Part shown: positions 41,325 through 49,282 of the stretch, in pieces | Numbering within the stretch: position 1 is the stretch's first letter | Layout of the letters: every line of letters starts with the position of its first letter | Source: Nibrella saemangeumensis | GTDB taxonomy: Bacteria; Bacteroidota; Bacteroidia; Cytophagales; Spirosomataceae | NCBI RefSeq assembly: GCF_039541915.1 | Contig: NZ_BAABHD010000075.1 | Coordinates: 33,024 to 97,023, forward strand | Direction of reading: 5' to 3' | Length of the DNA: 64,000 nt | Program-made: the position numbers and the translations under genes | The notes under the pieces: generated by a model | Databases searched by the model: none | What the model was told of the DNA's origin: nothing | What the model saw: only the letters and a program-made list of their open reading frames with translations

Positions 41325-42728
41325 CTAGACCAGTCCCTGAATCAGGCCGGGTGCTATACCCAGTGCAATCGTCAGAACTGTAGCGGCAATGAGTACAAAG
41401 CGGTAAAAAGGTGCGATGCGGATGCTTTCCATAGAGCCCTCCCGGAAGTACATGGCAATGACAACCCGTAAGTAGTAATAGATACCAACCGCCGACATCA
41501 GCACCGCTACCACCAGCAGCCAGATCATACCCCGCTCGGCAGCGGCTGAGAATACCATAAACTTACCCCAGAAACCGGCCGTCAGCGGTATACCCGCCAG
41601 CGAGAGCATCGACACCGCCATAACAAACCCCAGCAACGGATTTTTGCGGGCTAACCCGTTAAAGGCGTCAAAGCTTTCGTCGGATCGGTTGTCTGTATTA
41701 AGCTGATTCATGGACCGCTCGCGGGCAACCAGCAGCAAAATACCAAATGCCGAAATTGTCGCCAGCGAATAAGCCAGCGAATAGAAAACCAGTGCCTGCC
41801 GGCTTTGTTGGGTCAGGGCCGCTAAACCGATTAAGAGGTACCCGGCGTGTGAGATACTGGAGTATGCCATCATCCGCTTGAAGCTGTTCTGGTAAACAGC
41901 CGTCACGTTACCCGCTACCAGCGTTAGCGCCGTAATAACGGCCAGAATGACCCACCAGAAGCCGTAAACCCCGCTGAACGGCAGGGATAATAACCGCAGC
42001 AGCGCTGCAAAGCCGGCCGTTTTCACAACGGTAGACATGTAAGCGGTAAACAGGGTAGGTGCGCCATCATATACGTCGGGCGTCCAGAAGTGGAAGGGAG
42101 CAGCCGATACCTTAAATAAAACCCCAATCAGCAAAAGCAGCAGACCCATATACAACAGGAGTGATACACCACTTCCGGTGCCTACATACCCCGCAATGCC
42201 AGAAACGGCAAAAGAGCCGGTTGCCCCATACAGCAACGCTATACCAAAAAGCATGATACCGGTAGCAAAGGCACCCATCAGGAAATACTTGATGGCGGCT
42301 TCGTTGGAACGCAGGTTATGCTTATCGCTGCCGGTCAGGATGTACATGGCTACAGAGAGAATCTCTATGCCTACAAAAAGCATGATCAGATTCTCAAAGG
42401 TGATCATCATAATCGCACCAACCAGCGAAAACAGCAGAAGGGCATAATATTCAGCGGGTTGAGCAGCTTCGTCTTCCAGGTAGTGGCCCGACAAAGCAAC
42501 CACCATAAACGCAGAAATGAGCACGATAGCGATAAACACCATTGCCAGGTTGTTCATCAGCAGCATACCGTTGAAATACAGATAGGTCTTATTCCAGTCG
42601 ATGAAGGTAGTAGCCAGTGCCACTACGATGAACAACAGGCAGGCTGGCAGCAGCACCGCCCGGGATTTCTGGAAACCCAGGAAGAGGAGAATGATCCCAA
42701 AAACCGATAACAGAACGATGGGAAGCAT
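41325..42728 (-). CDS. nuoN: NADH-quinone oxidoreductase subunit N
   Basis: A 467-residue proton-pumping membrane subunit of respiratory complex I. Around fourteen hydrophobic helices are present. The antiporter-fold core shows SNEAAIKYFLMGAFATGIML, SAAPFHFWTPDVYDGAP and KRMMAYSSISHAGYLLIG, with the conserved Lys and His that form the proton path. Length is typical. It is the last gene of the nuoK-L-M-N run on the minus strand with 39 bp to nuoM. Complex I couples electron transfer from NADH to quinone with proton export, supplying the proton motive force. Confidence 0.95.
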   Translation of the reverse strand: MLPIVLLSVFGIILLFLGFQKSRAVLLPACLLFIVVALATTFIDWNKTYLYFNGMLLMNNLAMVFIAIVLISAFMVVALSGHYLEDEAAQPAEYYALLLFSLVGAIMMITFENLIMLFVGIEILSVAMYILTGSDKHNLRSNEAAIKYFLMGAFATGIMLFGIALLYGATGSFAVSGIAGYVGTGSGVSLLLYMGLLLLLIGVLFKVSAAPFHFWTPDVYDGAPTLFTAYMSTVVKTAGFAALLRLLSLPFSGVYGFWWVILAVITALTLVAGNVTAVYQNSFKRMMAYSSISHAGYLLIGLAALTQQSRQALVFYSLAYSLATISAFGILLLVARERSMNQLNTDNRSDESFDAFNGLARKNPLLGFVMAVSMLSLAGIPLTAGFWGKFMVFSAAAERGMIWLLVVAVLMSAVGIYYYLRVVIAMYFREGSMESIRIAPFYRFVLIAATVLTIALGIAPGLIQGLV

Positions 42729-42767
42729 AGTATTTGGTTAAGTTCGTGTATCTCTTTTTATGACCGG

Positions 42768-44261
42768 TTAGCCGGTGATGTATTGTAATAAATTAGTGAC
42801 AGCCGGTTCGGTCAGTTTCAGGAAGGTGTTGGGGTACATACCAATCCAGAATACCATAACCACGAGCGGAATCAGCACCCAGCTTTCAGAGCCACTTACA
42901 TCCGCGAACCCTGCAGTCCGTGCCGAAGCCGTGCCAAACATACTTTTCTGATACATCCGGAGCATATAAACTGCCCCCAGAATAATGGTCAGGCCAGCAA
43001 TAGCGCCCAACCAGTTGTTATAGCTGAAGACACCCGACAGCAGCAGGAATTCGCCGACAAACCCATTGGTCAGCGGCAGCGCTACACTGCCGAGCAGGAT
43101 AATCATGAAATAAACCGTCAGTTTGGGTGTAGTACGGGTAATGCCACCCAGTTGGTCGAGCATCCGGCTGTTGGTACGGGAAAAAATAATTTCAGCAACG
43201 AAGAACAAGCCGACTACATTGATACCGTGGGCCAGCATTTGTACCAGCGCGCCCTGCAGGCCATTTGCCGTTTGGGAGAATACCCCGGCAGCCATCAAGC
43301 CTACGTGCGCGAATGATGAGTAGGCAATGAGCCGTTTCATATCCCGCTGACGGATCGCAATGACAGAGCCGTACACAATACCGATGATGGCGAGCACCAT
43401 GGCCGTGGTACCCCAGACATCAACTCCGGCCGGAACAATTGGCAGCATCAGCCGGATCACCCCGTAAACCCCCATCTTTAACATGATACCCGCCAGCAGC
43501 ATCGTAGCCGGCGTGGGGGATTCAACGTAGGTATCGGGTTGCCAGGTATGAAACGGAAACACCGGCATTTTGATGGCAAAGGCAATAAAGAACGCCCAGA
43601 ACAGCCAGCCTTGCGCAGCCGGACTGAGGTTTAAGGTGTAAAAATCAGCAATGGCTGACGAGTGGGCGGCACCGATGGCGGGCGCGCCGGCAACCGGCGG
43701 TCCGGCCACCATCGACCCGGTCTGGTAGTACAGATAAATGATGCCCAGCAGCATGAACAGGCTGCCGAAGATGGTATACACAAAGAACTTGAGCGTGACC
43801 GGAATTCGGTTTTCGCCACCCCACATAGCCGCCAGAAAATAGATCGGGATCAAGGCTGCCTCGAAGAAGAGGTAGAACAGAAACGCGTCACGGGCGGTAA
43901 ATACCCCCATCAGGGCTGCTTGCATAAACAGAATCAGGGCATAAAACGCCGACGGCCGGTCGTACTGCTGCCGAAACGCCGACAGAATAATCAGGGGTAC
44001 CAGCAAACCGGTGAGCACGACCAGCAGCAGACTGATGCCGTCGATCCCCGCGGTGAACCGGATACCACCTGATGCCAGCCAGGGGTAGTCAAAGCCGAAT
44101 TGCGACTGGGCGTTCGGGACAAATTGCACGAAGGCATAAGCCGCCAGCACCAGTTCAATCAGGGCAGCTCCGAATGCCACTTGCTTGGCTGATTCACCTT
44201 TGATGGCTAATACAAACAGAGCCGCTACGATGGGAAATAAGATAAGAGCAAGCGTAAGCAT
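42768..44261 (-). CDS. nuoM: NADH-quinone oxidoreductase subunit M
   Basis: A 497-residue complex I antiporter-like subunit with about fourteen hydrophobic segments. Typical blocks: FLFYLFFEAALIPIYFL (conserved Glu on helix 5), FFIAFAIKMPVFPFHTWQPDTYVESPTPATMLLAG (Lys and His region), and RLIAYSSFAHVGLMAAGV. It is encoded between nuoL and nuoN on one message. The short gap upstream to nuoL (55 bp) contains only a few GGTTTAA direct repeats. Confidence 0.95.
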   Translation of the reverse strand: MLTLALILFPIVAALFVLAIKGESAKQVAFGAALIELVLAAYAFVQFVPNAQSQFGFDYPWLASGGIRFTAGIDGISLLLVVLTGLLVPLIILSAFRQQYDRPSAFYALILFMQAALMGVFTARDAFLFYLFFEAALIPIYFLAAMWGGENRIPVTLKFFVYTIFGSLFMLLGIIYLYYQTGSMVAGPPVAGAPAIGAAHSSAIADFYTLNLSPAAQGWLFWAFFIAFAIKMPVFPFHTWQPDTYVESPTPATMLLAGIMLKMGVYGVIRLMLPIVPAGVDVWGTTAMVLAIIGIVYGSVIAIRQRDMKRLIAYSSFAHVGLMAAGVFSQTANGLQGALVQMLAHGINVVGLFFVAEIIFSRTNSRMLDQLGGITRTTPKLTVYFMIILLGSVALPLTNGFVGEFLLLSGVFSYNNWLGAIAGLTIILGAVYMLRMYQKSMFGTASARTAGFADVSGSESWVLIPLVVMVFWIGMYPNTFLKLTEPAVTNLLQYITG

Positions 44262-44316
44262 TTTTTTACGTTTGAGGTTTAAGGTTTAACGTTCTGCGTG
44301 CCAACCTTAGACGTAT

Positions 44317-46245
44317 TTAGAATCTGATAAAGAATCGTAAGGCAACGATGGCGGCAATACTGAGGACCATCGCAAAGACGTAGAAACCAACAGAGCCGTT
44401 CTGTAACAGCCGTAACTGGGCCGAGCTTGCCCGCACCAGCCAGGCCACGCCATTGACAATACCGTCGATGATAAATTCACCGAAGCTGTACAGGGCGTCC
44501 CCTAATCCTCGAATCGGCCGGACGATGATTGTTTCGTAGAGTTCATCGATGTAGTACTTGTTGTACAGCACCTTCTCGGCAACCGGCCGCTCTACCGCAT
44601 CTGAAGCGGGTACCGCCCGGCGACTGACATACACTACATAAGCCGCAACCAGCGACAGTATCGCAACACCGGTCGAAATAGCCATTAGCATGTACTCCGT
44701 GCTGTGGTCGATGGTAGCATCAGCAAATGCCTGCGGATTCACACGGCGGGAGGGTTCAAACAACGGCGACATAAAGTCGCTCAGCCAGCCGCCACCTGGC
44801 AGGTTCAGAAGGCCGCCCACGGCTGATAAGACGGCCAGCACAATCAGCGGAATGGTCATTGACGCTGGTGACTCGTGCAAATGGTGGCGTTGTTCTTCTG
44901 TCCCCCGAAACTCGCCAAAGAAGGTCAGGAACAGCAGGCGGAACATATAGAACGAAGTCATGGCTGAGCCGATCAGGCCCAGTACCCATAACACTTTATT
45001 GTGCATAAAAACGTGCGCCAGAATCTCATCTTTTGAGAAAAAACCGGCAAACGGCGGAATACCCGATATGGCAATGGTACCGATCAGGAAGGTCCAGAAC
45101 GTAACCGGCAGGTATTTACGCAGGCCACCCATATTCCGGATATCCTGCTCGTCGGACATGGCGTGAATAACGCTACCCGCTCCGAGGAACAGCAAAGCCT
45201 TGAAAAAGGCGTGCGTGATTACATGGAACATGCCCGCCGTGTACGCCATAACGCTGAGGCCCAGGAACATATAGCCTAACTGGCTAACCGTTGAGTACGC
45301 CAGTACCTTCTTGATATCATTCTGTACCAGGCCAATGGACGCGGCCAGCAGCGCCGTAGCAATGGCAATGCCGCCGATGATCTCCAGCGTCAGCGGAGAC
45401 AGCGTATACAGCACGTTGGAGCGGACGATCATGTAAATACCCGCCGTCACCATCGTTGCCGCGTGGATAAGGGCCGAAACCGGCGTCGGGCCGGCCATGG
45501 CGTCGGGTAGCCAGGTGTACAGCGGAATCTGGGCTGACTTACCAGCCGCCCCCACAAACAGCAGCAGCGTTATGGCCAGTATGGTTGTATCACCGATGGT
45601 AAAGCGAGTCGCCTTTTCGAAGATATCCACGTACTCCACTGAACCGAAGGTATTAATGAGCATGAAGATACCCAGCAGGAAACCCAGGTCACCGATCCGG
45701 TTCATGACAAAGGCTTTACGGGCGGCATTGTTGTAGTTGGTATTGGTATTCCAGAAGCCAATCAACAGGTACGAGCATAACCCAACGCCCTCCCAGCCGA
45801 TAAACATCACTACGTAGTTGGAGCCCATTACCAGCAACAGCATGAAAAACAGGAAGAGGTTCAGGAAAGCGAAGAACTTGCCAAATCCCTCGTCGTGCTT
45901 CATGTAGCCGATGGAGTAAATATGGATCAGTGAACCAACGCCGGTGACAATCAACAGCATCAGCAGCGATAGCTGATCAATCTGAAAGGAGAAGTTGATG
46001 TTCAGGCTGCCGACGCTGATCCAATCGAACAGATTGGCGATAATGGGTGCGTTGCTACCGGTAATACCCACCTGCGTCCGGAAAAAAGCGAACAGATACA
46101 GGGAGCAGGCAAATGAGGCCAGTGCGGCCGCCGAGCCGATCAGGCCAACAGCCCCCCTGGGAATTTGGCGGAAACCAAGTCCGTTGATGGCAAAGCCAAT
46201 AAGCGGAAATAGCGGGATTAAAATACAGAGTAAGTCTATCTGCAT
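44317..46245 (-). CDS. nuoL: NADH-quinone oxidoreductase subunit L
   Basis: A 642-residue complex I subunit, the largest antiporter-like one, with the C-terminal lateral helix that runs along the membrane arm. Landmarks: GWEGVGLCSYLLIGFW, GAAGKSAQIPLYTWLPDAMAGPTPVSALIHAATMV (conserved Lys and His), YSTVSQLGYMFLGLSV and KDEILAH. Length of the C-terminal tail (after residue 480) is standard. 43 bp separate it from nuoK upstream. Confidence 0.96.
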   Translation of the reverse strand: MQIDLLCILIPLFPLIGFAINGLGFRQIPRGAVGLIGSAAALASFACSLYLFAFFRTQVGITGSNAPIIANLFDWISVGSLNINFSFQIDQLSLLMLLIVTGVGSLIHIYSIGYMKHDEGFGKFFAFLNLFLFFMLLLVMGSNYVVMFIGWEGVGLCSYLLIGFWNTNTNYNNAARKAFVMNRIGDLGFLLGIFMLINTFGSVEYVDIFEKATRFTIGDTTILAITLLLFVGAAGKSAQIPLYTWLPDAMAGPTPVSALIHAATMVTAGIYMIVRSNVLYTLSPLTLEIIGGIAIATALLAASIGLVQNDIKKVLAYSTVSQLGYMFLGLSVMAYTAGMFHVITHAFFKALLFLGAGSVIHAMSDEQDIRNMGGLRKYLPVTFWTFLIGTIAISGIPPFAGFFSKDEILAHVFMHNKVLWVLGLIGSAMTSFYMFRLLFLTFFGEFRGTEEQRHHLHESPASMTIPLIVLAVLSAVGGLLNLPGGGWLSDFMSPLFEPSRRVNPQAFADATIDHSTEYMLMAISTGVAILSLVAAYVVYVSRRAVPASDAVERPVAEKVLYNKYYIDELYETIIVRPIRGLGDALYSFGEFIIDGIVNGVAWLVRASSAQLRLLQNGSVGFYVFAMVLSIAAIVALRFFIRF

Positions 46246-46288
46246 GGATGTAAAACAGTCAGGATCAAGCGATACAGTTCAGGTACGG

Positions 46289-46633
46289 TTACCACTTTAA
46301 CTTATTAAGCAGCCCCACGTCAATGGAGCGGATATTGCGGTAAATCATCACGATGATGGCCAGTCCAACGGAAACCTCAGCGGCTGCCACGGCCATGATA
46401 AAGAAGACAAACACCTGCCCGGACGGATCGGCGCGGTACGACGAAAATGCAATCAGCAGCAGGTTTACGGCGTTCAGCATCAGTTCAATAGACATGAGTA
46501 TAATGATGACATTCCGCCGGGTCAGTACGCCGATAATGCCGATCACAAACAAAGCCGTACTGATAATCAAATAGTAATTAAGAGGGATCTGTTGAATTAC
46601 CTCCGGTATATTAACAGGTTGTATAGGCTGCAT
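46289..46633 (-). CDS. nuoK: NADH-quinone oxidoreductase subunit K
   Basis: A 114-residue complex I subunit with three helices. The conserved intramembrane Glu is in ILMSIELMLNAVNLLLIAF, part of the central proton path. It is the first of four nuo genes here. A perfect promoter is only 26 bp upstream, and nuoA to nuoJ are not present upstream in this window: the preceding gene on the minus strand is a DnaQ-like exonuclease. The nuo genes are therefore split, or nuoA-J lie elsewhere. Confidence 0.93.
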   Translation of the reverse strand: MQPIQPVNIPEVIQQIPLNYYLIISTALFVIGIIGVLTRRNVIIILMSIELMLNAVNLLLIAFSSYRADPSGQVFVFFIMAVAAAEVSVGLAIIVMIYRNIRSIDVGLLNKLKW

Positions 46634-46658
46634 AGAACGCAGGTTAAAAAAGTCGCGG

Positions 46659-46688
46659 CAAAGGTAGGGATAAATACCGCTTGCTCAA
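46659..46688 (-). promoter_or_regulatory. Promoter directly upstream of nuoK
   Basis: On the minus strand TTG (46688-46686), a 19-bp spacer and TACCTTTG (46666-46659) match the -33/-7 consensus exactly, with a leader of about 20 nt to the ATG at 46633. It supports nuoK-N as an independent transcription unit. Confidence 0.75.
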
Positions 46689-46751
46689 AGGGATGATGAA
46701 ATTAGCGAACGGCCAAACAACGACGACAGTCTTGGTTTATACGCCGAAAAC

Positions 46752-47582
46752 TTACTTTCTTCCGTTGCTGGTAAGTCCGCTGCTAAACATCCGCAGCCTG
46801 ATCTCGGTCAGTTTTCGTTTGGTATCGAGCGGGAAATCACCGTTCAGCATCCAGTCGTAATAAGAGGGTTCTTTTTGCAGCACGTCGATAACGGGCTTGC
46901 CGCTATGCTTGCCGAAATTAAATACCTCTTGGCCTTTATCGTTATAGACCATACGCCCGGCAAAATCCACCACATTGCTGGCGCTCAGGGAGTGAAGTAC
47001 CTCCACATCGTTTTGCAGGAGAATTTCGTTGCCCTTATCGTCTTTAACCATCCGGCCGAGGTAGCGCTGCACCTGCGCATTCAGCACCTCAAATGACGCC
47101 AGGGTATCGGCCTGGGCGCTATGGGCATTTATTAAGTCTTTACCGCAGTAAAACTTGTACGCTGCCGACAGGTTTCGGGGCTCCATCATGTGGTAAATGC
47201 GTTGCGCATCAACCAGCCGCCGGTTTTTCATGTCGAAATCGATATTAGCCCGCAAAAACTCCTCCACCAGCATGGGCACATCAAAGCGGTTGCAGTTGAA
47301 ACCCGCCAGATCGCAGCCGTCCAGAAACTGCGCCAGTGACCGGGCTACCGCCTTAAACGGAGGAGCGTCCTTGATATCTTCGTCATAAATTCCATGAATC
47401 AGGCTGGTCTCCAGCGGAATAGGGATCTGCGGATTGATACGCTGATCCCTGATAACCACTTCTCCGTTGGGCAATGCCTTAGCGATGCAGATTTCGACAA
47501 TGCGGTCCCTGGCCACACTAACCCCGGTTGTTTCGAGGTCAAAGAAGGCCAACGGCTTTTTCAGTACAAGTTGATGTGTCAT
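46752..47582 (-). CDS. DnaQ-like 3'-5' exonuclease (DEDDh)
   Basis: A 276-residue exonuclease of the DEDDh superfamily. Motif I is FFDLETTG near residue 14-21 (the Asp and Glu metal ligands), motif II is GFNCNRFDVPML and motif III, with catalytic His, is around NAHSAQADTLASFEV. After the core come about 70 residues with FNFGKHSGKPVIDVLQKEPSYY, which resembles the DUF3820-like tail seen on some bacterial exonucleases. It could trim DNA or RNA ends or act as a proofreading-like nuclease. A -7 match lies 29-36 bp upstream. It is not functionally tied to its nuo or glpK neighbours. Confidence 0.87.
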   Translation of the reverse strand: MTHQLVLKKPLAFFDLETTGVSVARDRIVEICIAKALPNGEVVIRDQRINPQIPIPLETSLIHGIYDEDIKDAPPFKAVARSLAQFLDGCDLAGFNCNRFDVPMLVEEFLRANIDFDMKNRRLVDAQRIYHMMEPRNLSAAYKFYCGKDLINAHSAQADTLASFEVLNAQVQRYLGRMVKDDKGNEILLQNDVEVLHSLSASNVVDFAGRMVYNDKGQEVFNFGKHSGKPVIDVLQKEPSYYDWMLNGDFPLDTKRKLTEIRLRMFSSGLTSNGRK

Positions 47583-47610
47583 AACCCAGTCCGGTGCTCA
47601 CGTACAGCCG

Positions 47611-47618
47611 CAAAGTTA
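47611..47618 (-). promoter_or_regulatory. -7 promoter element upstream of the exonuclease gene
   Basis: The minus strand reads TAACTTTG, matching TAnnTTTG, 29 bp before the ATG. No TTG at the normal distance. Confidence 0.35.
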
Positions 47619-47623
47619 GCAAT

Positions 47624-47680
47624 GTAGACCGGAATTGTATTCCGGTCCGGCTATCTAAAAACGGATTGCCGTTCCGGTCT
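47624..47680. repeat. Palindromic repeat downstream of glpK
   Basis: GACCGGAAT-tgt-ATTCCGGTC (47627-47647) is a perfect 9-bp-arm hairpin, and TTCCGGTCT recurs at 47672-47680, so that AGACCGGAA at 47626-47634 has two possible partners. Read on the minus strand its core CGGAATACAATTCCG differs by one base from the palindrome at 28828-28854. It starts 2 bp after the glpK stop. Confidence 0.65.
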
Positions 47681-47681
47681 G

Positions 47682-49178
47682 CTACTCAGCCCAGCCAAAC
47701 GACCGCTCTACGGCCTTTTGCCAGCCGCGAATGAGCTGGTTCCGGTCTTCAGGAGCCATACTGGGCTCCCAGGTTTTGGCGACGGCCCAGTTCTGGCGCA
47801 GATCGTCAAAGCCGGACCAGAAGCCAACGGCCAGTCCGGCAGCGTAGGCCGCCCCGAGGGCGGTAGTTTCGGTAATCAGAGGACGCACAACCGGCACATC
47901 CACCAGATTCGCCTGGAACTGCATCAGGAGTTCATTTACCGTCATACCACCGTCTACGCGGAGGGAGTTCAGATGGATACCGGCATCCTGTTCCATGGCT
48001 TTCACCACATCGAGTGTCTGGTAAGCGGTGGCTTCCAGCACGGCCCGCGCCAGGTGACCCTTGTTGACAAACCGGGTCAAACCGGCAATCACTCCGCGGG
48101 CGTCGGCTTTCCAGTAAGGCGCGTACAGGCCGGAGAAGGCTGGAACAAAGTACGCCCCACCATTGTCGGAAACGGTAGCGGCCAGAGACTCTATATCAGC
48201 GCTGTTTTCGATGATGCCCAGATTGTCCCGCAGCCACTGAACTAGGGCCCCTGTAATGGCTACGCTACCCTCGAGGGCGTAGTGCGCCGGCTGGTCCTGA
48301 AACCGATATGCAACGGTGGTGAGTAATCCGCAGGTAGACTGGCGGATTTCGGTACCCGTGTTCATCAGCAGAAAACAGCCGGTACCGTAGGTGTTTTTGG
48401 CCTGACCCGGTTCGTAACAGGTTTGTCCGACCAGCGCTGCCTGCTGGTCGCCCAGGATACCCGCCACTGGCACACCCGGCAATACCTCCGATGTCACTTT
48501 GCCGTAAACTTCACTGCTGGACCGGATTTGCGGCAGCATCGCTCGCGGAATATCAAAAGCCTGAAGCAGATCATCATCCCATTCAAGGGTCTGGAGGTTC
48601 ATCAGCTGGGTGCGGCTGGCGTTGGTCACATCAGTGATGTGCATACCGTTGTAGTGGCCGCCGGTCAGGTGCCAGATGATATACGTATCCATATTGCCGA
48701 AGATAGCCAGCCCCCGTTCGGCATCTTCACGAACCCCCGGCACGTTGTCCAGAATCCATTTTAACTTCAGTCCGCTAAAATAAGTCGCCAGCGGCAGACC
48801 CGTAGCCGCCCGAAAGCGATCCTGACCTCCATCGCGCTCGTATTGGGCCACCAGGGCGTCGGTGCGGGTATCCTGCCAGACCAGGGCGTTGTAATACGGC
48901 TTACCGGTCCGGCGGTTCCAGACCACAGTTGTTTCCCGTTGGTTGGTAATGCCCACGGCCACAATGTCGTGGGCCTGTAGCTGGGCTTCAATCCGGGCCA
49001 GGGCAATGACTTCCTGCGTATTGTGCCAGATTTCTTCGGGGTTATGCTCGACCCAGCCCGGCTGGGGGTAAATCTGCTGGTGTTCTTTCTGGGCGAGGGA
49101 GACAATCTTTCCCTGACGGTCAAATACAATACAGCGTGTACTGGTAGTTCCCTGGTCAATAGCGGCTACGTAGGGCAT
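47682..49178 (-). CDS. glpK: Glycerol kinase
   Basis: A 498-residue FGGY-family kinase that phosphorylates glycerol to glycerol-3-phosphate. AAIDQGTTSTRCIVFD at the N-terminus is the phosphate loop of the family. GITNQRETTVVWNRRTGKPYYNALVWQD, TNASRTQLMNL and ILGDQQAALVGQTC fit the glycerol kinase signature, and LRVDGGMTVNELLMQFQA near the C-terminus is the adenosine site. Length matches GlpK. The glycerol channel gene glpF lies upstream, with a patatin-like gene between them on the same strand. A role in glycerol use is well supported. Confidence 0.96.
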   Translation of the reverse strand: MPYVAAIDQGTTSTRCIVFDRQGKIVSLAQKEHQQIYPQPGWVEHNPEEIWHNTQEVIALARIEAQLQAHDIVAVGITNQRETTVVWNRRTGKPYYNALVWQDTRTDALVAQYERDGGQDRFRAATGLPLATYFSGLKLKWILDNVPGVREDAERGLAIFGNMDTYIIWHLTGGHYNGMHITDVTNASRTQLMNLQTLEWDDDLLQAFDIPRAMLPQIRSSSEVYGKVTSEVLPGVPVAGILGDQQAALVGQTCYEPGQAKNTYGTGCFLLMNTGTEIRQSTCGLLTTVAYRFQDQPAHYALEGSVAITGALVQWLRDNLGIIENSADIESLAATVSDNGGAYFVPAFSGLYAPYWKADARGVIAGLTRFVNKGHLARAVLEATAYQTLDVVKAMEQDAGIHLNSLRVDGGMTVNELLMQFQANLVDVPVVRPLITETTALGAAYAAGLAVGFWSGFDDLRQNWAVAKTWEPSMAPEDRNQLIRGWQKAVERSFGWAE

Positions 49179-49282
49179 CGGAATAGTAGGAAGGCGTTGT
49201 TAGAATAAGCCAAAGTTGGCCGCAATATATGAATTTATTGGTTTTCTGTAGGATTGTCAGGAGTCTGCTTTATGGAGATAAC

